A stretch of 64,000 bases of DNA. It comes from Bacteroidota bacterium (GTDB taxonomy: Bacteria; Bacteroidota; Bacteroidia; Chitinophagales; Chitinophagaceae). The position numbers and the translations under genes were made by a program. Of this stretch, positions 43,116 through 51,772 are shown in pieces. Positions within the stretch are counted from its first letter, which is position 1. Every line of letters starts with the position of its first letter. The notes under the pieces are model-generated. The model was not told the origin of the DNA, did no database searches, and saw nothing but the letters and a program-made list of their open reading frames with translations. The stretch covers positions 23,026-87,025 of the forward strand of contig JAEWKK010000028.1 of assembly GCA_023386045.1 (NCBI GenBank), given 5' to 3'.

Positions 43116-43487
43116 TCACCATGCTTTGTGCATACGCTCTGAGAGAATGAGGAATATAATTGCAGTAGTTGCTATAAGAAATGCAATTTGTATCAATTGA
43201 AAATAACCAAATACGATTGCCAGCACGAGGGTAAAAGAAAGCACGAGCCAGGCAGCAACATAATTCCAACGCCTGGCCTGGGCATTTCCAGCGAGCATCA
43301 ACACAAAACCAGTAAGACTGACAAAGCCCGTAATAAAACCCAAAGGAAAAAGAATTACAAATAAATTGGAATTGCGGTACAGCTCCAAGGGGAAACCCAA
43401 CAGACTCGAAGGAAGAAGATGGAGAAAGCCTGATGGGAAAATTGTCAGGGCTAAAAACCCAACCAGTATTTTAATAACCCAATGCAT
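43116..43487 (-). CDS. Small integral membrane protein, unknown function
   Basis: A 123-residue protein beginning MHWVIKILVGFLALTIFPSG; the preceding seven in-frame residues would need a TTG start and are left out. Four hydrophobic segments are visible (about 4-25, 42-65, 70-85, 92-115) separated by short polar loops, with a basic C-terminus (SERMHKAW). No family recognised, no operon partner. Confidence 0.65.
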   Translation of the reverse strand: MHWVIKILVGFLALTIFPSGFLHLLPSSLLGFPLELYRNSNLFVILFPLGFITGFVSLTGFVLMLAGNAQARRWNYVAAWLVLSFTLVLAIVFGYFQLIQIAFLIATTAIIFLILSERMHKAW

Positions 43488-43592
43488 ACCGAATATTAGG
43501 ACTTGCAATTAAATCACAACCACTTTTTTGATGAATGACCATGGTCAATCTTATGGCTATTTTCCATCAGTAGCAGATATCGGATGAGTTTG

Positions 43593-43600
43593 TAAATTTG
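43593..43600 (+). promoter_or_regulatory. Minus-7 promoter box (TAnnTTTG) for the FMN-binding gene
   Basis: TAAATTTG, full consensus, 15 bases before the ATG at 43616. It also shows that the TTG at 43598, inside the box, is not the start codon. Confidence 0.6.
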
Positions 43601-43615
43601 ATTTCAATTCATTTT

Positions 43616-44089
43616 ATGCTTGGCACACTTCCGAATAATGAGATCGAGCAGTTATTGCAATCGCAACTGGTAGGCCGCATTGGTTGCCATGCTGATGGAC
43701 AGACCTATGTTGTACCCATCAGCTATGCATATGATGACAATTCCATTTACTGTCATACACACGAAGGCCTGAAGCTCGACAAGATGAGAAAAAATCCCTC
43801 CATTTGTTTTGAAGTGGAAGAAATGGTGAACATGGCTAACTGGAGGTCTGTGATCATTCAGGGTATTTATGAAGAGCTGAATGAAAAGGAAGAAAAAACC
43901 AAGGCGATGCAAACCCTGCTCAACCGCTACCTTCCTGTTATTTCCAGTGTGACTACACACCTTGGCTCCCACTGGCCTTTTCAACCCGATGACATCATGC
44001 AGATACAGGGCGTGGTTTTCAGGATAGTGATAAAAGAAAAAACCGGGAGGTACGAAAAACAGGATCAGTCGCCGCAGATACCTGGATGA
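43616..44089 (+). CDS. Pyridoxamine 5'-phosphate oxidase-like FMN-binding protein
   Basis: A 157-residue split-barrel flavoprotein. Start at the ATG 43616 (MLGTLPNNEIEQLLQSQLVGRIGCHADG). The phosphate- and FMN-binding layout of the family is seen in GRIGCHADGQTYVVPISYAYDDNSIYCHTHEGLKLDKMRKNPSICFEV. It resembles the general-stress and NimA-like branch rather than true PdxH. Likely reduces or binds small aromatic or nitro compounds; the substrate is not known. Single gene with its own promoter box. Confidence 0.85.
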   Translation: MLGTLPNNEIEQLLQSQLVGRIGCHADGQTYVVPISYAYDDNSIYCHTHEGLKLDKMRKNPSICFEVEEMVNMANWRSVIIQGIYEELNEKEEKTKAMQTLLNRYLPVISSVTTHLGSHWPFQPDDIMQIQGVVFRIVIKEKTGRYEKQDQSPQIPG

Positions 44090-44228
44090 TTTGGCAAGTA
44101 AAAAATATAGAACATAAGTCTACTCAAAAAAAGCATTTACTTGTTTGGCCTGATTAAAGTTCAATTGCATGAGGGTGGCCATTGACAGTAGTTCATCCAC
44201 CATTTGGTTTTATTTGGCAAATTCTAAC

Positions 44229-44624
44229 CTAATCAGACTTCTTATTGATCACTCTTTTATAATGCAGTTCCAATTCATCGTCTATATTAAATGATAATAG
44301 AGTACTTGTTAATTGAACAACTTCTATCTCTGTTCCATCTTGTTCAATAAAGGGAATTTTTGTCCATCTTAGTATTCCCTTACGAACCGGAATTTCTTTT
44401 CCGTCTTTCAATTTCCGGGAACTGTATTGTCCGTTTTTATCGACGGTAAAAATATGTCCCTCAAATGCAATTTTGATTGCTGCGCTATCCATTGAGTTAT
44501 CCAGGAAATCAATCCTCTCCAGCATCCACGTACCGAATAAATTACTTGTGTCAAAATTATTTTGACATTTTGCTTGCAAACAACTCACAACTATCCCAAT
44601 TAACACTAATAACTTTTTAGACAT
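44229..44624 (-). CDS. Secreted lipocalin-like protein, unknown function
   Basis: A 131-residue protein with signal peptide MSKKLLVLIGIVVSCLQAKCQ. The mature part begins with NLFGTWMLERIDFLDN, a GTW signature near the start of a small beta-barrel as in lipocalin-like DUFs, and is followed by strand-rich sequence (HIFTVDKNGQYSSRK, GILRWTKIPFIEQDGTEIEVVQLTSTLLSF). The AT-rich codon use matches its neighbour at 44671. The ligand is unknown. Confidence 0.6.
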   Translation of the reverse strand: MSKKLLVLIGIVVSCLQAKCQNNFDTSNLFGTWMLERIDFLDNSMDSAAIKIAFEGHIFTVDKNGQYSSRKLKDGKEIPVRKGILRWTKIPFIEQDGTEIEVVQLTSTLLSFNIDDELELHYKRVINKKSD

Positions 44625-44670
44625 AGAGGTTAGAATGCTGATTTAGAAATATTTATTTAATATCAGTTAA

Positions 44671-45534
44671 TCATTTATAGATTACCGCTTCTACAGATAA
44701 TAAGGTGTTCCATAATTCTTTATGTCCTTCCGAGTTTTTACCTGCCTCCCAATATGCAAAATCTAATGAAAGTGCGCGAATAACGGATTCAGTTTGAGCG
44801 TTTGAATCTTTCATTATGACTCCAAGTTCGGTAAGGCATGGGTTATTAACACTTGCATCTGAAAGCCAGCTAAATCCAAAATAAAAATAGGGGACATTTC
44901 CAATTGTAATTTCGTCATCAGAAATATCTATAAATGCTTTACCTCTTTTAACCATTTTTTTCTCCAGGTTGACCTTTTTTATTAAAATCTCCTCGCCGGG
45001 CAAACCATTTGATGAATCGGGAAGATATATATGGACGAGAAAAGGACCATAACAATTAAGTGATCGAACGGGGATTATAAGTTTTTTGATAAGTATTGAG
45101 TTTGCTGAATCTGGCATATTAATTAGTTGAGCAAATCCTGCATTTAATCCAGGTCCCCAATAGGCTGTTGGCTTTTTATTTAAATTCTCATTGCCTAATA
45201 CAGCAACTGGATAAGATTTTTTATTTGCAACAGTAACAGGCTTTAGTAAAATAAATTTTGGTTTTAGCTCAATGATAGTTGCTATCTGTGAACCGATGAT
45301 TTTTAACGGCACAAACCCAACACTGCTTATTAGTACAGAGTCAGTAGGATTAATGGCAAGTCTAAAGATTCCTGAATCTGTTGCAATAATCCCTTCTTTT
45401 TTGGTCAGATTTCTAATTGTTGCATAAGGAATGCCAATCCCAGATTCTTTATTTATAACCTTGTATTCCTGAACCTGACAAAAAGAATATGTCAAAAGAA
45501 ATAAACTAACTATTGAAAGTAACGCAGATTTCAT
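44671..45534 (-). CDS. Exported protein with carboxypeptidase-regulatory-like (CarboxypepD_reg) domain
   Basis: A 287-residue protein; the Met at 45534 starts the signal peptide MKSALLSIVSLFLLTYSFCQ. The N-terminal 75 residues (YKVINKESGIGIPYATIRNLTKKEGIIATDSGIFRL...VLISSVGF) are the beta-sandwich found in front of many TonB-dependent receptors and surface proteins in Bacteroidota; here no receptor barrel follows, only about 190 residues without recognised domain. The gene is AT-rich. Probably envelope-associated; function unknown. Confidence 0.75.
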   Translation of the reverse strand: MKSALLSIVSLFLLTYSFCQVQEYKVINKESGIGIPYATIRNLTKKEGIIATDSGIFRLAINPTDSVLISSVGFVPLKIIGSQIATIIELKPKFILLKPVTVANKKSYPVAVLGNENLNKKPTAYWGPGLNAGFAQLINMPDSANSILIKKLIIPVRSLNCYGPFLVHIYLPDSSNGLPGEEILIKKVNLEKKMVKRGKAFIDISDDEITIGNVPYFYFGFSWLSDASVNNPCLTELGVIMKDSNAQTESVIRALSLDFAYWEAGKNSEGHKELWNTLLSVEAVIYK

Positions 45535-45696
45535 ATGATAAAACAGTCGCTTCAAAATTATTTGATGTGAATTAGGAGAATAATTTAAGGATTCTCCGAT
45601 AATAAGGACTCATTAATTTTATTTCAGAATAGTTCAGGATGTATCTTACACAAGCATTCAATTAGATATCCAATTAGCATTACCTGTTCTTCAAAA

Positions 45697-46272
45697 ATGT
45701 ACGCTCAGCTAATCAATAGAATCAAACTATATATCCATCTATCTGAAAAGGATGTTGCAACCATTGAATCAATATTCTATACAAAAACACTGGCAAAAGG
45801 AGATCTTTTTTTAAAAGAAGGAAAAATTTGCAGGGAACTGGGATTTATCAACAAGGGCCTGGTTTGTTATTTCATTAAGTCCGATGACAGCGAGGTAGTG
45901 CACAATTTTGCCATGGAAAATGAATTCATTTGCAATTTTGATAGCTTAATTAATAAAACGCCATCAGCGAAAAACATTGTGGCTCTTGAAACTACCGAGC
46001 TGGTTTGTATTTCCTTTAAGAACTTACAGGACTTATTTAAAAACATTGGCCAGGGCGAAAGATTTGGCAGATTATTGATGGAAGATGTTTATACTGATGC
46101 CATAAAACAGATCATATCATTTTATACAAGTTCACCGCAACAGCGTTACGCAGAAATTATGCAAACCAGGAATGAACTGCTTCAAAGGGTACCACAATAT
46201 TATATCGCTTCGTATATCGGTATCAAACCACAATCATTAAGCCGAATCAGAAAAAGAATTTTGAAATCATGA
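45697..46272 (+). CDS. Crp/Fnr-family transcriptional regulator
   Basis: A 191-residue regulator with an N-terminal cyclic-nucleotide-binding-like beta-barrel (about 25-115; FLKEGKICRELGFINKGLVCYFI) and a C-terminal helical part ending in YYIASYIGIKPQSLSRIRKRILKS, the recognition-helix layout of the Bacteroidota short Crp branch. The usual cAMP phosphate-binding cassette (GE..L) is not preserved, so it probably responds to another signal or acts without ligand. Followed 80 bases later by the SnoaL-like gene on the same strand, a plausible target. Confidence 0.85.
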   Translation: MYAQLINRIKLYIHLSEKDVATIESIFYTKTLAKGDLFLKEGKICRELGFINKGLVCYFIKSDDSEVVHNFAMENEFICNFDSLINKTPSAKNIVALETTELVCISFKNLQDLFKNIGQGERFGRLLMEDVYTDAIKQIISFYTSSPQQRYAEIMQTRNELLQRVPQYYIASYIGIKPQSLSRIRKRILKS

Positions 46273-46353
46273 TTTATTAACCTGGGTGCATCAATCTAAA
46301 ATTTCAGTAAGGGAGTTTTGCTGCTTTATTTAAATTTCACTAAAGCATATTTT

Positions 46354-46779
46354 ATGAGCAACAAAATCCTTGACCAAAACAAGCAACTTATTGAAACTTA
46401 TTTTTTCAATGTATGGAATCATGGTGAACTTGACCTGCTGGATGAGATTATTGATGAGAATTATGTGAACCATTCACCTGGTGGGACAGTTAAACCCCTT
46501 CCAGGTGCAGCAGGACTCAAACCCATTTTAGCTGCCATGCGCCAGGGCTTTCCAGATCTCCATTATTCCATACAAGACCTTGTGATCACAGAAGATCGTA
46601 TAGTGGCCAGGGTGAAAATGAGCGGCACCCTGATGGGTGAATTGTGGGGTATGCAACCCAACGGAAAAAAGGTCGAAGTCAACCAGATCAATATCGAATA
46701 CATTAAGAAGGGTAAGATCACCCAACACTGGCGATTGACCGATGAATTGAACATGATGAAACAGCTGGGTGCCATCTAA
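46354..46779 (+). CDS. SnoaL-like ester cyclase/polyketide-cyclase-fold protein
   Basis: A 141-residue NTF2-like protein starting at the ATG 46354 (MSNKILDQNKQLIETYFFNVWNHGELDLLDEIIDENYVNHSPGG). The family pattern is clear: conserved His/Asn near NYVNHSP, GLKPILAAMRQGFPDLHYSIQDLVITEDRIVARVKMSGTLMGELWG, and IEYIKKGKITQHWRLTDELNMMKQLG at the end. These proteins are often small-molecule isomerases or cyclases or have no proven activity. Possibly transcribed with or controlled by the Crp/Fnr regulator upstream. Confidence 0.85.
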   Translation: MSNKILDQNKQLIETYFFNVWNHGELDLLDEIIDENYVNHSPGGTVKPLPGAAGLKPILAAMRQGFPDLHYSIQDLVITEDRIVARVKMSGTLMGELWGMQPNGKKVEVNQINIEYIKKGKITQHWRLTDELNMMKQLGAI

Positions 46780-46872
46780 TTTTCTATGGATACTTCTTCC
46801 GCTTATTTTTTTGATCACTTTACCAACTGCCGGATTACAAATTTCCTACCACGATTTTCCTGATATTGCAGC

Positions 46873-47346
46873 ATGAAAATTTCCTTCTGGACCATAGGGA
46901 AGTCGCATGATGCCTACGTTAAGGAAGGCATCACGGAATTCACCAAGAGGGTGTCAAGGTATTATCCTGTAGAATGGAATATCATTCCTGTTCCTAAAAA
47001 TGCCACTAACCTTTCGCAGGGTGAAATGAAAAAGAAAGAAGGCGAAGTGGTACTGCAATTTTTAAAACCTGATGATTTCCTGGTAGCATTGGATGAATAT
47101 GGAAAACAATTTAGTTCAGAAGCCCTGGCGCAATTCCTGCAGCAAAGAGCGAGTGCCAGTACCCGGAACCTCGTATTCCTCATAGGTGGCGCTTACGGAC
47201 TGGATGAAGCCGTACTTCAAAAAGCAAGGGTCAAATGGTCCCTGTCCCAGCTTACCTTTCCCCATCAACTGGTCCGCCTGATTTTAGCTGAGCAGATTTA
47301 CCGTGCCTGCACTATTTTGCAGAACGAAAAATATCATCACCAGTAG
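46873..47346 (+). CDS. rlmH: 23S rRNA (pseudouridine-1915-N3)-methyltransferase
   Basis: RlmH methylates pseudouridine 1915 in helix 69 of 23S rRNA in the 70S ribosome, using SAM. The 157-residue protein shows the SPOUT fold elements: start MKISFWTIGKSHDAYVKEGI, SAM-binding knot VFLIGGAYGLDEAV, and the C-terminal LSQLTFPHQLVRLILAEQIYRA...NEKYHHQ, which is nearly invariant in the family. The rhomboid gene follows after 20 bases on the same strand. Confidence 0.97.
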   Translation: MKISFWTIGKSHDAYVKEGITEFTKRVSRYYPVEWNIIPVPKNATNLSQGEMKKKEGEVVLQFLKPDDFLVALDEYGKQFSSEALAQFLQQRASASTRNLVFLIGGAYGLDEAVLQKARVKWSLSQLTFPHQLVRLILAEQIYRACTILQNEKYHHQ

Positions 47347-47366
47347 ATTGAAATAAAATTATCCAA

Positions 47367-48038
47367 GTGCAGTTATCGATCACCCTCGTATTCGTCATCA
47401 TTACCTGTATCGTTTCCATTAGTGCTTTCAGCCAGCATAAGATCATGGATGATCTTATCTTTTACCCGCCGGCTATCAGCAAGAGAAGGCAGTTCTATCG
47501 CTTCATTTCACATGGCTTTATTCATGCCGATGCCATGCACCTGGCATTCAACATGATTGCTCTTTACTCCTTTGGTGAGGGCCTTGAAACGGTTTTTGGA
47601 TTTCCCTGCGTATTTGGAGAAAAAGGAAGAATCTTTTACCTGCTGCTTTATTTCAGCGCCCTGGTAATTGCCAGTCTTCCCGACTATCTCAAATACAAGG
47701 ACAGCTATCATTTCAGAAGCCTGGGTGCTTCCGGTGCTGTATCTGCAGTGGTCTTCTCCATGATCATATTCTTTCCGCAAAGTCCTATAGGTCTCATCTT
47801 CCTGCCCATCAGGATCCCCGGATATATTTTTGCCATCATTTACCTGGGTATTACTGTTTACCTTGATCGCAGGGGCGGTGGACGCATCAATCATTCGGCA
47901 CACTTCTGGGGAGCGGCATATGGCATTGTATTTACACTGGTGTTCTGCCAGCTCTTTGCTTCAGATTTTGACGTGTATGAAAACTTCATGGCGCAACTAC
48001 GTTCAACTTCAGAGGACCTTGTTTTGATATGTCAGTAA
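47367..48038 (+). CDS. Rhomboid-family intramembrane serine protease
   Basis: A 223-residue membrane protease with about six helices. The catalytic dyad is Ser122 in SLGASGAVSAV and His179 in NHSAHFWGAAYG; the oxyanion-side motif HADAMHLAFNM lies in helix 2. No ATG fits the N-terminus; the GTG at 47367 gives VQLSITLVFVIITCIVS as the first membrane helix, as expected. The last 30 bases overlap the 3' end of tilS on the other strand. Substrates are unknown. Confidence 0.88.
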   Translation: MQLSITLVFVIITCIVSISAFSQHKIMDDLIFYPPAISKRRQFYRFISHGFIHADAMHLAFNMIALYSFGEGLETVFGFPCVFGEKGRIFYLLLYFSALVIASLPDYLKYKDSYHFRSLGASGAVSAVVFSMIIFFPQSPIGLIFLPIRIPGYIFAIIYLGITVYLDRRGGGRINHSAHFWGAAYGIVFTLVFCQLFASDFDVYENFMAQLRSTSEDLVLICQ

Positions 48039-49358
48039 TAAAACCTTGCTGGTGGAACCAGTGATTTTGAAGCGGTCATCTATGCGCATGCCCACCACCC
48101 AGATGATCCTTTTATTGGATTCAAGGACCCAGGTATTTTCTTTCTGGTTTTTTGGCAATTTCTGATCAATGAAAAAACGCGACAGCTTTTTCTTTTTGCG
48201 CATGCCTAAAGGATAGAAATAATCACCTGCCTTCCACCGGCGAAGCACAAGCGGAAATTCAATATCACGCGCATCCAGTTGGGCGATCCATTCACTGGTT
48301 TGTATACTTAATGAATGATCAACTGGCTTTTTTATTTCCAGGCTGCCTCCAGGAAAATTCACCTGGTCTTTACCTTCATCTATCACGATAAGATCAGCTA
48401 TTTCGGTCACAGGCGCAATGATCAGCCAAAGTCCATGACGGATGATCTGGTAACGGCTGTTTTCTATGTATCTCCCGCTCTCACTATCCATTAACCTGAT
48501 TACTTCCTCTACCTGCTTTTCTCCAAAACCAAAAGGCCTGATCAATTCGTAGATCAGCACCGGGTAATCAAGCTTTTTTAATTTTCTTACAGGGATCCGG
48601 ATCTCGTTGCCTTTTTTCTCACAAATTGCATCAAGCGCTTTTGAAACTGATTGCTGGTAAAAGCCATTGATTTTTTTCATCCGGGAAATAGTATCCAACA
48701 GGTTCTCTTCTGCCTGGGGAAATACTTTTTTGATAGAAGGTATCAGTTCATTCCTGAAATAATTGCGGGTGTATTTGACAGACTTGTTGGAGATATCTTC
48801 CACCCATGACAACTGCTGCTGTTTTGCAAAATCCAAAATATCTTTTTTCCTGGTGTTGATTAAAGGACGTAAAAGTTCATCTGTCTTTGACGGAATGCCT
48901 GTGAGTCCCTGCAAACCAGAACCCCTGAAAAAATTCATAAGCAGGGTTTCAAGATTATCATCGGCATGATGTGCCAGGACGATAAAAGAGTACTCACCGC
49001 TTTTTCTTAGCTCCCTGAACCAGGCATAACGCAGTTCGCGGGCTGCTTCCTGTATGGATAATTTTTGCTCGTCGGCAAAAAGAGAAGTTTCGAATTTTTT
49101 TACATGAACAGTTGCACCATACCTAAGACCAAGTGATCTTACAAATGCTTCATCTCTTTCACTCTCCTCACCCCGTAAATTAAAATTGCAGTGCGCCAGG
49201 TCAAAAGAAAATCCAGCCTGATGGCAAAGCTCACAAAGCACCACGGAATCAACACCACCACTAACGGCAAGGAGCATCCGTTGCTCTTTGCTGATTTTTT
49301 CTTCAATCATGAAGCGATTGAATTGTCTGAGCACAATATGTTGTTCTTTTTGATCCAT
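48009..49358 (-). CDS. tilS: tRNA(Ile)-lysidine synthase
   Basis: Modifies C34 of the CAU-anticodon tRNA-Ile to lysidine, so that it reads AUA. The PP-loop ATP pyrophosphatase motif is in LLAVSGGVDSVVLCELC near residue 30, and the HADDNLETLLMNFFRGSGLQGLTGI motif follows. The C-terminal TilS domain (about 365-440, FPLVLRRWKAGDYFYPLGMRKKKKLSRFFIDQKLP) is present. The 449-residue length is normal for the bacterial two-domain form. Ends 30 bases inside the convergent rhomboid gene. Confidence 0.95.
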   Translation of the reverse strand: MDQKEQHIVLRQFNRFMIEEKISKEQRMLLAVSGGVDSVVLCELCHQAGFSFDLAHCNFNLRGEESERDEAFVRSLGLRYGATVHVKKFETSLFADEQKLSIQEAARELRYAWFRELRKSGEYSFIVLAHHADDNLETLLMNFFRGSGLQGLTGIPSKTDELLRPLINTRKKDILDFAKQQQLSWVEDISNKSVKYTRNYFRNELIPSIKKVFPQAEENLLDTISRMKKINGFYQQSVSKALDAICEKKGNEIRIPVRKLKKLDYPVLIYELIRPFGFGEKQVEEVIRLMDSESGRYIENSRYQIIRHGLWLIIAPVTEIADLIVIDEGKDQVNFPGGSLEIKKPVDHSLSIQTSEWIAQLDARDIEFPLVLRRWKAGDYFYPLGMRKKKKLSRFFIDQKLPKNQKENTWVLESNKRIIWVVGMRIDDRFKITGSTSKVLLLTYQNKVL

Positions 49359-49480
49359 TATAACTTATTCAGAAAATCCTGGTTTCAAAAAAAGATGAAT
49401 AGAATTACCGGATGTACAAGTGAGTGACACAACGGAAGCTGAGGAAAGAGATAAAGCTGGATTCATAATTTAAAAATCGT

Positions 49481-49792
49481 TCAGTAAATAAGGTCCTCGT
49501 AGGCAGATTGCAATTCATTATAGGCATGCTGGTCGCCGGCTTCTTTGGCTTTGAGCATGCCACGCTCATACCATTGAATGGCGGCTTCTTTTTCATCCAC
49601 ACGTTCCAGTAATTTGGCGAGGTGGTAATAGCTTCCCAGGTAATTTTCATCTTTCAGGAGGATGTTTTCAAAAAGCTTCCGGGCTTCATTTTCATCCCCC
49701 AGCTTCACATATTCAAGGGCCAGCGCATGCTGGATAAAACTATCCTCTGGGCTCTGCTTTAAAAACTCCTGAAGTCTGGCGATTCTGTCCAT
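49481..49792 (-). CDS. Small TPR-repeat protein
   Basis: A 103-residue cytoplasmic protein (start MDRIARLQEFLKQSPED) with about two and a half tetratricopeptide repeats: FIQHALALEYVKLGDENEARKLFENIL, YLGSYYHLAKLLERVDEKEAAIQWYERGM, and AYNELQSAYEDL. Such proteins are protein-protein adaptors; the partner is unknown. Between tilS and the divergent etfB, with no clear operon. Confidence 0.85.
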   Translation of the reverse strand: MDRIARLQEFLKQSPEDSFIQHALALEYVKLGDENEARKLFENILLKDENYLGSYYHLAKLLERVDEKEAAIQWYERGMLKAKEAGDQHAYNELQSAYEDLIY

Positions 49793-49815
49793 CTTTATCC
49801 TTGTTGCGTTTGGGT

Positions 49816-49836
49816 TATATTTGCGCCTTATATTTG
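49816..49836 (+). promoter_or_regulatory. Two tandem minus-7 boxes upstream of etfBA
   Basis: Two full TAnnTTTG matches, both TATATTTG, at 49816-49823 and 49829-49836, 68 and 55 bases before the etfB ATG. They may be alternative start sites 13 bases apart. Confidence 0.6.
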
Positions 49837-49891
49837 TGAAAATTCATTAGTTGCATAAACAACTAAATCTGTTTTACCATAATTAAGCTAC

Positions 49892-50635
49892 ATGAAAATT
49901 TTAGTGTGTATCAGCAAAACGCCCGACACCACGGCAAAAATAGCTTTCACGGATAACAACACGAAATTCGCTGAAGCTGGTGTACAGTGGATCCTCAATC
50001 CTTACGATGAATGGTATTCTCTCGTTCGCGCCATTGAAATGAAAGAAGCAGATGCTTCCACGGTGATCCACCTGGTCACGGTGGGTGGTGCTGATGCTGA
50101 ACCCATCATTCGCAAGGCGCTGGCTTTGGGTGGTGATGAGGCCATTCGTGTCAATACAGAACCCTTGGAAAGTTACCAGGTTGCTGTTCAGATAGCGGAG
50201 ATAGCAAAATCAGGAGGATATGACCTCATATTTACCGGTAAGGAAACCATTGATTACAATGGTGGCGCAGTAGGCGGAATGGTAGCCGAGTTGCTTGACC
50301 TGCCTTACATTGCACAAGCCACCAGCTTCCAATTAAATGGAACCACTGCAACAGTAAAAAGGGAGATCGAAGGTGGTGAGGAAACCATTGAAGTTGCATT
50401 ACCTCTTGTAGTGAGCACACAGAAAGGTGTTGCCGAAGCAAGAATTCCAAATATGCGCGGCATCATGGCTGCCCGTACAAAACCATTGAAAGTTGTAGAA
50501 GCCACACCGGTTGAGCCTCTTACAAAATTTGCTGATTTCGGTTTGCCACCAGCAAAAGCAGGTGTGAAACTGGTATCACCAGACAATGTTGATGAACTGG
50601 TAAGACTTCTGCATGAAGAAGCAAGAGCGATCTGA
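49892..50635 (+). CDS. etfB: Electron transfer flavoprotein, beta subunit
   Basis: The AMP-binding subunit of ETF, which takes electrons from acyl-CoA and other dehydrogenases to the quinone pool. The 247-residue protein begins MKILVCISKTPDTTAKIAF and contains the signature VAELLDLPYIAQATSFQLN with the AMP/domain-III stretch GKETIDYNGGAVGGMVAE. It precedes etfA by 68 bases on the same strand. A partner ETF:quinone oxidoreductase is not in the window. Confidence 0.95.
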   Translation: MKILVCISKTPDTTAKIAFTDNNTKFAEAGVQWILNPYDEWYSLVRAIEMKEADASTVIHLVTVGGADAEPIIRKALALGGDEAIRVNTEPLESYQVAVQIAEIAKSGGYDLIFTGKETIDYNGGAVGGMVAELLDLPYIAQATSFQLNGTTATVKREIEGGEETIEVALPLVVSTQKGVAEARIPNMRGIMAARTKPLKVVEATPVEPLTKFADFGLPPAKAGVKLVSPDNVDELVRLLHEEARAI

Positions 50636-50703
50636 GAAAGATCAGACTGGATTTTTCCTGAGCAAACAATAAAGAGCAATTTTCAAATCTTCAAATTCAA
50701 GCA

Positions 50704-51663
50704 ATGAGCGTTTTAATATATGTTGATCATACAGATGGACACATCAAGAAAGCTTCACTCGAAGCATTGAGTTATGGTGCTAAGATCGCCGAGCAAGCAG
50801 GTGATACAGCTGAAGCCATCGTTTTGGGTTCCGTTAATGAAGACCTGGCAGCATTGGGACAGCATGGTGTGAAAAAGATCCATCAGGTGGCACATGAGAA
50901 CCTGAACCAGCTGGATGCACAGTTGTTTACAAAGATCATTGTGCAGGTGGCAGAACAAACCGGTGCAAAGACCATCATCTTCTCCAATAATTCAAGTGGC
51001 AAATCGCTGGCACCAAGGGTGGCGGTTCGCCTCAAGGCCGGACTGGTGGCAGGTGCTACAGCATTACCAGATTCCAATGGCGCTGTGCGTAAGAATGTTT
51101 TCTCCGGAAAGGCTTTCGCCAATGTAGCGATCAACAGCCCGGTGAAAGTGATTTCTTTGAACGTGAATGCGTTTACTATTAACCATGGAACAGGAACCGC
51201 TGAAGTCTCTGCATTCAATGCAACTGTGGATGCTCCCAAAACAAAAGTTACCGGCTCTACAAAAACTTCTGGTAAGGTTTCACTAACCGAAGCCGATGTA
51301 GTGGTAAGTGCGGGACGTGGTTTGAAAGGTCCCGAAAATTGGGGCATGGTGGAAGAACTGGCCGATAATCTTGGTGCGGCTCTTGCCTGCAGCAGGCCGG
51401 TTGCAGATGCGCACTGGAGGCCGCACAATGAACACGTAGGACAAACAGGTATTGCTATTGCACCCAATCTCTATATTGCTATTGGCATCAGTGGTGCCAT
51501 TCAGCACCTCGCAGGTGTGAACCGCAGCAAGGTGATAGTTGTGATCAATAAAGATCCTGAAGCACCCTTCTTCAAGGCTGCAGATTATGGCATTGTAGGT
51601 GATGCTTTTGAGGTGGTGCCAAAAATGAATGAGGCAATCAAAAAACTAAAAGGCAAGGCCTGA
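50704..51663 (+). CDS. etfA: Electron transfer flavoprotein, alpha subunit
   Basis: The FAD-binding subunit of ETF, 319 residues. The C-terminal FAD domain is clear: GRGLKGPENWGMVEELADNLGAALACSRPVADA, GQTGIAIAPNLYIAIGISGAIQHLAGV, and INKDPEAPFFKAADYGIVGDAFEVVP. The N-terminal half forms the alpha/beta domain I. Located directly after etfB, closed by a strong terminator at 51678. Together they serve fatty acid, branched-chain and other CoA-ester oxidation. Confidence 0.96.
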   Translation: MSVLIYVDHTDGHIKKASLEALSYGAKIAEQAGDTAEAIVLGSVNEDLAALGQHGVKKIHQVAHENLNQLDAQLFTKIIVQVAEQTGAKTIIFSNNSSGKSLAPRVAVRLKAGLVAGATALPDSNGAVRKNVFSGKAFANVAINSPVKVISLNVNAFTINHGTGTAEVSAFNATVDAPKTKVTGSTKTSGKVSLTEADVVVSAGRGLKGPENWGMVEELADNLGAALACSRPVADAHWRPHNEHVGQTGIAIAPNLYIAIGISGAIQHLAGVNRSKVIVVINKDPEAPFFKAADYGIVGDAFEVVPKMNEAIKKLKGKA

Positions 51664-51677
51664 AAATGTTGATGAAG

Positions 51678-51715
51678 ATGCCATAACTTGCCAGGGTGCT
51701 GTTATGGCATTTTTA
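51678..51715 (+). terminator. Rho-independent terminator of etfBA
   Basis: Perfect 10-bp stem ATGCCATAAC/GTTATGGCAT (51678-51687 and 51701-51710) with a 13-base loop, followed by TTTTATT. Confidence 0.85.
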
Positions 51716-51729
51716 TTGAGTGAAAATCG

Positions 51730-51737
51730 TAGGTTTG
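51730..51737 (+). promoter_or_regulatory. Minus-7 promoter box (TAnnTTTG) for the nuclease-ispE pair
   Basis: TAGGTTTG, full consensus, 35 bases before the ATG at 51773 and just after the etf terminator. Confidence 0.55.
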
Positions 51738-51772
51738 CACAACTTAGCTAAAGCCTTGCATATTTATAGGTT

